From assembly GCA_025464545.1 (NCBI GenBank), contig JAODMA010000443.1:1-8808 (forward strand): 8,808 nucleotides of DNA. Direction: 5' to 3'. Under the pieces are notes generated by a model. It was not told the DNA's origin, did no database searches, and saw only the letters and a program-made list of their open reading frames with translations. Made by a program: the position numbers and the translations under genes. Below, one piece after another: positions 5,555 to 8,808 of the stretch; the first letter of the stretch is position 1; the number at the start of each line of letters is the position of its first letter. Origin of the DNA: Arthrobacter sp. GTDB taxonomy: Bacteria; Actinomycetota; Actinomycetes; Actinomycetales; Micrococcaceae.

Positions 5555-7084
5555 GACTTCTGGCAGCGCTACCGGGCAATCGACGCCCGGGACACCCGGT
5601 TCGACGGGCAGTTCTACACGGCTGTCCGGACCACCGGCATCTATTGCCGGCCCTCCTGCCCCGCCCGGACCCCCAAAGCGGGGAATGTCACCTTCTATGA
5701 GACGTCCGCGGCGGCCCACGACGCGGGTTACCGGGCGTGCAAGCGTTGCCTGCCGGAGGCCGTCCCCGGCACGCCGGCGTGGAACCTGCGCTCGGACATT
5801 GCGGGCCGGGCCATGCGGCTGATCAACGACGGCGTGATCAACCGCGATGGCGTCGAAGGGCTCGCTGCCCGGCTGGGCTACTCGTCACGCCAGCTGAACC
5901 GGATCCTGAGCTCTGAACTCGGTGCGGGTCCGCTGTCGCTGGCCCGGGCGAGCCGGGCCCAGACCGCCCGGACCCTGCTCGTTTCCACGTCCATGAAGGC
6001 GGCGGATATTGCGTTCGCGGCAGGCTTCAGCAGCGTGCGCCAGTTCAACGAGACGATCGGCGAGGTCTTCGCGATGACGCCTTCGGCGCTGCGGGCCACC
6101 GCCCGGCATCACCAGGCTCCGGCTTTGACGGCGGTTTCATCGACGGCGCTGACGTTGAACCTGCCCTACCGGCAACCGTTCGATCCGGGCATCTTCGACT
6201 TCCTCGCCGTCCGCGCCATCCCCGGCATCGAGGAAGGCACCTCCAGTTCCTACGCCCGCACCCTGCGGCTGGCCCACGGGGACGCCCGGTTCCGGGTGGA
6301 CTACGACGGCGGGGCCCCGGGCCGGCCGCTGGTTCTCACGATCGGGGCGGTCGATCTGCGGGACCTGTCCTCGCTGCTCAGCCGGGTCCGCCGCCTGCTG
6401 GATCTGGACGCCGACCCGGTCGCGATAGATGCGGCCCTGGCCGCGGATCCTCGGCTGGCTGCCAGCGTGGCCGCATGTCCCGGGATGCGGATGCCGGGGG
6501 CGGTGGACCCGCAGGAGCTCCTTGTCCGGGCCATGATCGGGCAGCAGATCACCGTAGCTGCGGCCAGGACCGCGCTGGTCCGGCTGTCCCTGGCCGGCAG
6601 CGACAGTGCGCTGCCCGGGGACGGCCTGCACCGCATCTTCCCGACTGCGGCGCAGATCGCGGAGTCGGGTTTCGAACTGCTCCGGGGCCCGCAGCGCCGG
6701 ATCGACTCCGTCCGCGGGGCGGCCGCGGCCATGGCCTCGGGAGACCTGGACTTCGGCTACGGTGACGACGTGCCGGGGCTCGAGGCGAAGCTGCTTCCGC
6801 TTGCCGGGGTGGGGCCTTGGACCGTGGGGTACGTCGCGATGCGGGTGATCGGCGCCCCGGACGTTTTCCTCGTGAATGACGCCGCCGTGCGCAACGGCAT
6901 CCGGGCCCTGGAACCGCAGCCTGCCGGCCCGGCCCCGGACCCCGACTTCCGGGGGCTGAGTCCCTGGCGCTCCTACGCCACCATGCACCTCTGGCGCGCG
7001 GCCGCACCGGCGTCCCCGCGCGCTGCACAGCAGTCCGCCGTGCGCGCACAGACCACGATCCTGAAGAAGAAAGTGACGCCATGA
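5552..7084 (+). CDS. alkA: Ada methyl-sensor / AraC regulator / AlkA glycosylase fusion
   Basis: A 510-residue three-part adaptive-response protein. The Ada N-terminal zinc domain (residues about 3-75) has GIYCRPSCPAR and YRACKRC, giving Cys32, Cys36, Cys63 and Cys66; Cys32 aligns with the E. coli Ada methyl-phosphotriester acceptor. An AraC-type helix-turn-helix domain follows (about 85-185; ADIAFAAGFSSVRQFNETIGE). The AlkA part has an AlkA-N domain (about 198-305) and a HhH-GPD domain (about 310-485) with the hairpin LAGVGPWTVGYVAMR (417-431). DVFLVNDAAVR places Asp443 at the catalytic Asp of AlkA. It should take up methyl groups from DNA phosphates, then activate repair genes, and excise 3-methyladenine. 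The Ada C-terminal O6-methyltransferase domain is absent and supplied by ogt, whose start overlaps by 4 bp. From memory, the same fusion-plus-ogt arrangement occurs in Mycobacterium tuberculosis. ATG 5552 is chosen because the Ada domain begins there with AGGA upstream; the 25 upstream residues look non-coding. Confidence 0.93.
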   Translation: MDFWQRYRAIDARDTRFDGQFYTAVRTTGIYCRPSCPARTPKAGNVTFYETSAAAHDAGYRACKRCLPEAVPGTPAWNLRSDIAGRAMRLINDGVINRDGVEGLAARLGYSSRQLNRILSSELGAGPLSLARASRAQTARTLLVSTSMKAADIAFAAGFSSVRQFNETIGEVFAMTPSALRATARHHQAPALTAVSSTALTLNLPYRQPFDPGIFDFLAVRAIPGIEEGTSSSYARTLRLAHGDARFRVDYDGGAPGRPLVLTIGAVDLRDLSSLLSRVRRLLDLDADPVAIDAALAADPRLAASVAACPGMRMPGAVDPQELLVRAMIGQQITVAAARTALVRLSLAGSDSALPGDGLHRIFPTAAQIAESGFELLRGPQRRIDSVRGAAAAMASGDLDFGYGDDVPGLEAKLLPLAGVGPWTVGYVAMRVIGAPDVFLVNDAAVRNGIRALEPQPAGPAPDPDFRGLSPWRSYATMHLWRAAAPASPRAAQQSAVRAQTTILKKKVTP

Positions 7085-7593
7085 AAGCCCAGTTGTTGAC
7101 TATGTCCACCCCTGACGGGCCCTTCACCATCATTGCCCGGGACGGCGCAGTGCTGGCCGCGGGCTGGACCGCGGTTCCGGGAGAGCTGACGGGCCAGATC
7201 CATCCGGAGCTGCTCCCCGCCGAATACGAGACGGTCTCGGAGCTCGGCGGGATCTCGGCCGCGGTGGAGGAGTTCTACGCCGGCAATCCTGCCCCCGCTA
7301 TGGAAGTTCCGGTGCTGCAGAAGTCCGGCCCGTTCCGGAATCATGCCTGGGACATGCTACGGACGGTGTCGCCGGGGCGCCCGGTGACTTATACGGAATA
7401 TGCGGCGCTGTCCGGGAATGTGAAGGCCGTGCGGGCTGCGGCCAGTGCTTGCGCGTTCAATGCGGCGGCATTGTTCGTTCCCTGCCACCGGGTAGTCCGG
7501 ACCGACGGCAGCCTGGGCGGCTTCCGCTGGGGACTGGCCATCAAGGAAAGCCTGCTGGACCGGGAACGCCAGGCGGCTCTGGCCCTTAAGTAG
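7081..7593 (+). CDS. ogt: methylated-DNA-protein-cysteine methyltransferase
   Basis: Suicide repair protein that transfers methyl groups from O6-methylguanine (and O4-methylthymine) to its own cysteine. The 170-residue product has a short, poorly conserved N-terminal domain. The C-terminal DNA-binding domain has PFRNHAWDMLRTVSPGRPVTYTEYAAL (residues 84-110), a helix with the likely arginine finger (VRAAASACAFN, 117-127) and the active site FVPCHRVV, with Cys135 as acceptor. RTDGSLGGFRWGL (140-152) completes the domain. The Asn before the active-site strand is kept (Asn127), but the following residue is Ala rather than the usual Pro; this looks tolerable. The ATG overlaps the alkA stop as ATGA, implying translational coupling and joint control by the Ada-type regulator. 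A terminator hairpin begins inside the last codons. Confidence 0.95.
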   Translation: MKAQLLTMSTPDGPFTIIARDGAVLAAGWTAVPGELTGQIHPELLPAEYETVSELGGISAAVEEFYAGNPAPAMEVPVLQKSGPFRNHAWDMLRTVSPGRPVTYTEYAALSGNVKAVRAAASACAFNAAALFVPCHRVVRTDGSLGGFRWGLAIKESLLDRERQAALALK

Positions 7594-7622
7594 CCGCCTG
7601 GCGAGTAAGTAGCCGCCTGGCG
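7567..7622 (+). terminator. ogt terminator with duplicated 3' arm
   Basis: CGCCAGGCGGCT (7567-7578), inside the last ogt codons, pairs perfectly with AGCCGCCTGGCG at 7592-7603 (12 bp, 13-nt loop). It pairs equally well with a second identical copy at 7611-7622 (32-nt loop). The structure spans the ogt stop codon and lies between two convergent genes, so it may stop transcription from both sides. There is no T-run. Confidence 0.65.
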
Positions 7623-7624
7623 AG
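7587..7624. repeat. 19-bp perfect tandem repeat, two copies
   Basis: The unit TAAGTAGCCGCCTGGCGAG occurs at 7587-7605 and again directly at 7606-7624 with no mismatch. The first copy carries the end of the last ogt Lys codon and its TAG stop; the second repeats both in non-coding DNA. It looks like a recent slippage or duplication event in a terminator. Confidence 0.9.
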
Positions 7625-7637
7625 CCTGCCTGCGCGG

Positions 7638-8375
7638 CTATTTGGTAACGGGCGTTCCGGCCGGCCACGGCAGCAGCTCAGGAAGGTCGACGCCGTCGGC
7701 CGCGGCGGTGGCACGCAGGCTCCCAAGGGTCGGCGTACGGCCGGCGAGCCACGCGGCGATGTCGGTCAGCATTCCGTTGATCACCGTCGATCTGCCGCCG
7801 CTGCCGATGGCCACCGAGGGCAGGCCCAGCGGCTGGAGCACGAACCGTTCCCCCTCGGGCACCCTCGCGGCGAGGAAGTCGAAGAGCTGCTCGCAGAACG
7901 GCCTGCTCCAGGTTTCGGGGCCGCGGCCCGTGCCGAGGTCGGTGGCGTGGATGACGAGTTCGCGCCACAGGGCCAGGCCGCCGTCGTACACCACACCGCC
8001 GCGATAGCTGATCGGCTGCCGCCAGCCGGCGTCGTTGAGTCCCCCGAAGGCGCGCAGCGCACGTTCCAGCGCAGCGTCCAGGTGGGCCCGGTGCTCGGCG
8101 AGGGGGTGGCCGGCGGCCATCTCAATGGCGCGCGTGCGGCCCTCGTAACCGCCGTCGTAGAGCTCCACGGTTTCGCCGCGGGCCGCGAATTCGAGCTGCC
8201 GGGCCATTGCGTTGGCGATGCCGGTGAGGTGGGCGAGCACGTGCCCGCGGGTCCAGCCCGGCAGTTCCGAGGGTGCCTTGACGTCCTCTTCGGTCAGTTT
8301 CGCGACGATTCCGGTCACGACGTCGGCGGCGCGGCGGAGTTCGGCCAGCAGTTGTTCCGGGGTAATTGCGGTCAT
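7638..8375 (-). CDS. maleylpyruvate isomerase family mycothiol-dependent protein
   Basis: Member of the MDMPI/DinB-like four-helix superfamily, whose studied actinobacterial members use mycothiol as cofactor. The 245-residue protein has the N-terminal metal-binding helical bundle (residues about 5-150). LPGWTRGHVLAHLTG (38-52) provides His49 and WRELVIHATDLG (137-148) provides Glu139 and His143, matching the His...Glu-x3-His metal triad of maleylpyruvate isomerase. A C-terminal domain (about 160-235) ends in the family-typical IAAWLAGR (206-213) region. No gentisate-pathway gene is nearby, and this superfamily is large and mostly uncharacterised, so the true substrate is unknown; a thiol-transfer or detoxification role is only a guess. 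ATG at 8375 has AGGA at 7 nt, and the hexamer TAGGAT 6 nt before the ATG could also be a -10. It follows the PNPOx-type gene by 36 nt and converges on ogt. Confidence 0.85.
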   Translation of the reverse strand: MTAITPEQLLAELRRAADVVTGIVAKLTEEDVKAPSELPGWTRGHVLAHLTGIANAMARQLEFAARGETVELYDGGYEGRTRAIEMAAGHPLAEHRAHLDAALERALRAFGGLNDAGWRQPISYRGGVVYDGGLALWRELVIHATDLGTGRGPETWSRPFCEQLFDFLAARVPEGERFVLQPLGLPSVAIGSGGRSTVINGMLTDIAAWLAGRTPTLGSLRATAAADGVDLPELLPWPAGTPVTK

Positions 8376-8387
8376 GGCGCCATCCTA
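8373..8387 (-). promoter_or_regulatory. MDMPI gene start: TAGGAT-6 nt-ATG
   Basis: TAGGAT (8387-8382) is a near-consensus -10 and ends 6 nt before the ATG, the geometry of a leaderless start. Its AGGA can equally act as a Shine-Dalgarno site if the gene is read from the upstream transcript. No clear -35 is seen. Confidence 0.35.
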
Positions 8388-8411
8388 GCCGAGCGGCCCG
8401 ATTAGTCCGGC

Positions 8412-8808
8412 TTAACCCAACTGGGCGGGACCGTAGCGGTGGCGGATGTGCCGGCGGTCGTGCCGGGCCTGCCAGAATTCAATCTCGCGGGGCCGGACCG
8501 CGTAGAGCTGCCAGTCCGGATTGTCGCTGCCGTCCGCGCCGGGCCTGGCGTGCCAGTCGGCCGCGGAGGCTGCGGCGGAGAGCTCCACCACGGCGCCCGC
8601 GACCCGGACCTGCCGGCCCTGCTCCTGCCAGTAGAAGTTCAACGCCGCGTACGGATTGGCCGCGAGTTCCCGGCCCTTGCGGGAGGTGCGGGCGGTCGCA
8701 AAGTGCCAGCCGGCGTCGTCGATGTCCTTCAGGATCAGCATCCTGGCGGACGGGCGGCCCTGCTGATCGGCAGTGGCGAGGCTGCAGGCGTTGGGCTGCG
8801 GCACACCT
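8412..8808 (-). CDS. pyridoxamine 5'-phosphate oxidase family protein (5' end missing)
   Basis: Split-barrel flavin-binding protein of the PNPOx family; the visible 132 codons enter from beyond the right edge and end at a TAA (8414-8412). PQPNACSLATADQQGRPSARMLILKDIDDAGWHFAT corresponds to the FMN-binding strands of PdxH. TSRKGRELAANPYAALNFYW and RQVRVAGAVVELS are also family hallmarks, and the C-terminus REIEFWQARHDRRHIRHRY resembles the PdxH IEFWQ...RLHDR motif. However, the segment between the RVAG strand and the IEFWQ motif is much shorter than in PdxH, lacking the RPRGSQIGAW-type block, and the very C-terminus stops early. It may be a short pyridoxal-phosphate-synthase-like or other FMN/F420 enzyme, so I give no symbol. 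The start codon is outside the window; the GTG at 8804 is internal because homology continues upstream of it. Confidence 0.82.
   Translation of the reverse strand, partial: GVPQPNACSLATADQQGRPSARMLILKDIDDAGWHFATARTSRKGRELAANPYAALNFYWQEQGRQVRVAGAVVELSAAASAADWHARPGADGSDNPDWQLYAVRPREIEFWQARHDRRHIRHRYGPAQLG

Noticed and set aside
6137..6988. 283-codon minus-strand frame inside ada-alkA
   Set aside because: Antisense shadow of the AlkA part, low-complexity and Arg/Gly/Pro-rich.
1..8808. Mobile elements, CRISPR arrays, tRNA genes, toxin-antitoxin or phage genes
   Set aside because: I looked on both strands and found no transposase, integrase, spaced direct repeats or cloverleaf; the only direct repeat noted is the 19-bp tandem pair after ogt.

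Overview
The window looks like ordinary chromosome from a high-GC actinobacterium. An Arthrobacter/Pseudarthrobacter-like member of the Micrococcaceae is my best guess. This rests on strongly GC-biased third codon positions in the genes, GTG starts, the mycothiol-type maleylpyruvate isomerase fold, an actinobacterial HelD, the fused Ada-AlkA protein followed by ogt, and an actinobacterial rRNA leader. The genus is an inference from gene style, not a database match.

Layout. Positions 1-469 are gene-free and much more AT-rich than the rest. On the minus strand they read as the tyrS terminator, then an upstream A/T-rich tract, a candidate rRNA promoter (206-234), a boxB-like hairpin, and the conserved boxA-like antitermination sequence (95-118). 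The 16S gene should start just beyond position 1. Three genes and this leader point the same way (minus strand): apt (adenine salvage), helD (RNA polymerase recycling motor), tyrS (tyrosyl-tRNA synthetase), then the rrn leader. Upstream of apt, and probably co-transcribed with it, is a DNA-3-methyladenine glycosylase of the AAG/MPG family (4828-5460).

From a 91-bp divergent gap, the plus strand carries a two-gene alkylation-repair operon. It consists of an Ada N-terminal/AraC/AlkA fusion (5552-7084) and an O6-alkylguanine methyltransferase (ogt, 7081-7593), joined by an ATGA overlap. Together with the divergent AAG glycosylase this forms a compact alkylation-damage island: a methyl-sensing activator, two kinds of 3-methyladenine glycosylase, and a direct-reversal enzyme. 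The operon ends in a hairpin whose right arm is duplicated by a 19-bp tandem repeat covering the stop codon.

Convergent to it, on the minus strand, lie a mycothiol-dependent maleylpyruvate-isomerase-family protein (7638-8375) and the 3' part of a short pyridoxamine-phosphate-oxidase-family gene cut by the window end (8412-8808).

I see no mobile element, CRISPR array, tRNA or defence system, and no clearly undescribed system. The most useful second looks are: a recurrent TAnnnT-like hexamer 6-7 nt before five start codons (possible leaderless transcription); the shared control region of the alkylation island with its CCGCT/AGCGG palindrome; the duplicated terminator arm after ogt; and a small ORF whose Shine-Dalgarno sequence is buried in the tyrS terminator just before the rRNA promoter.
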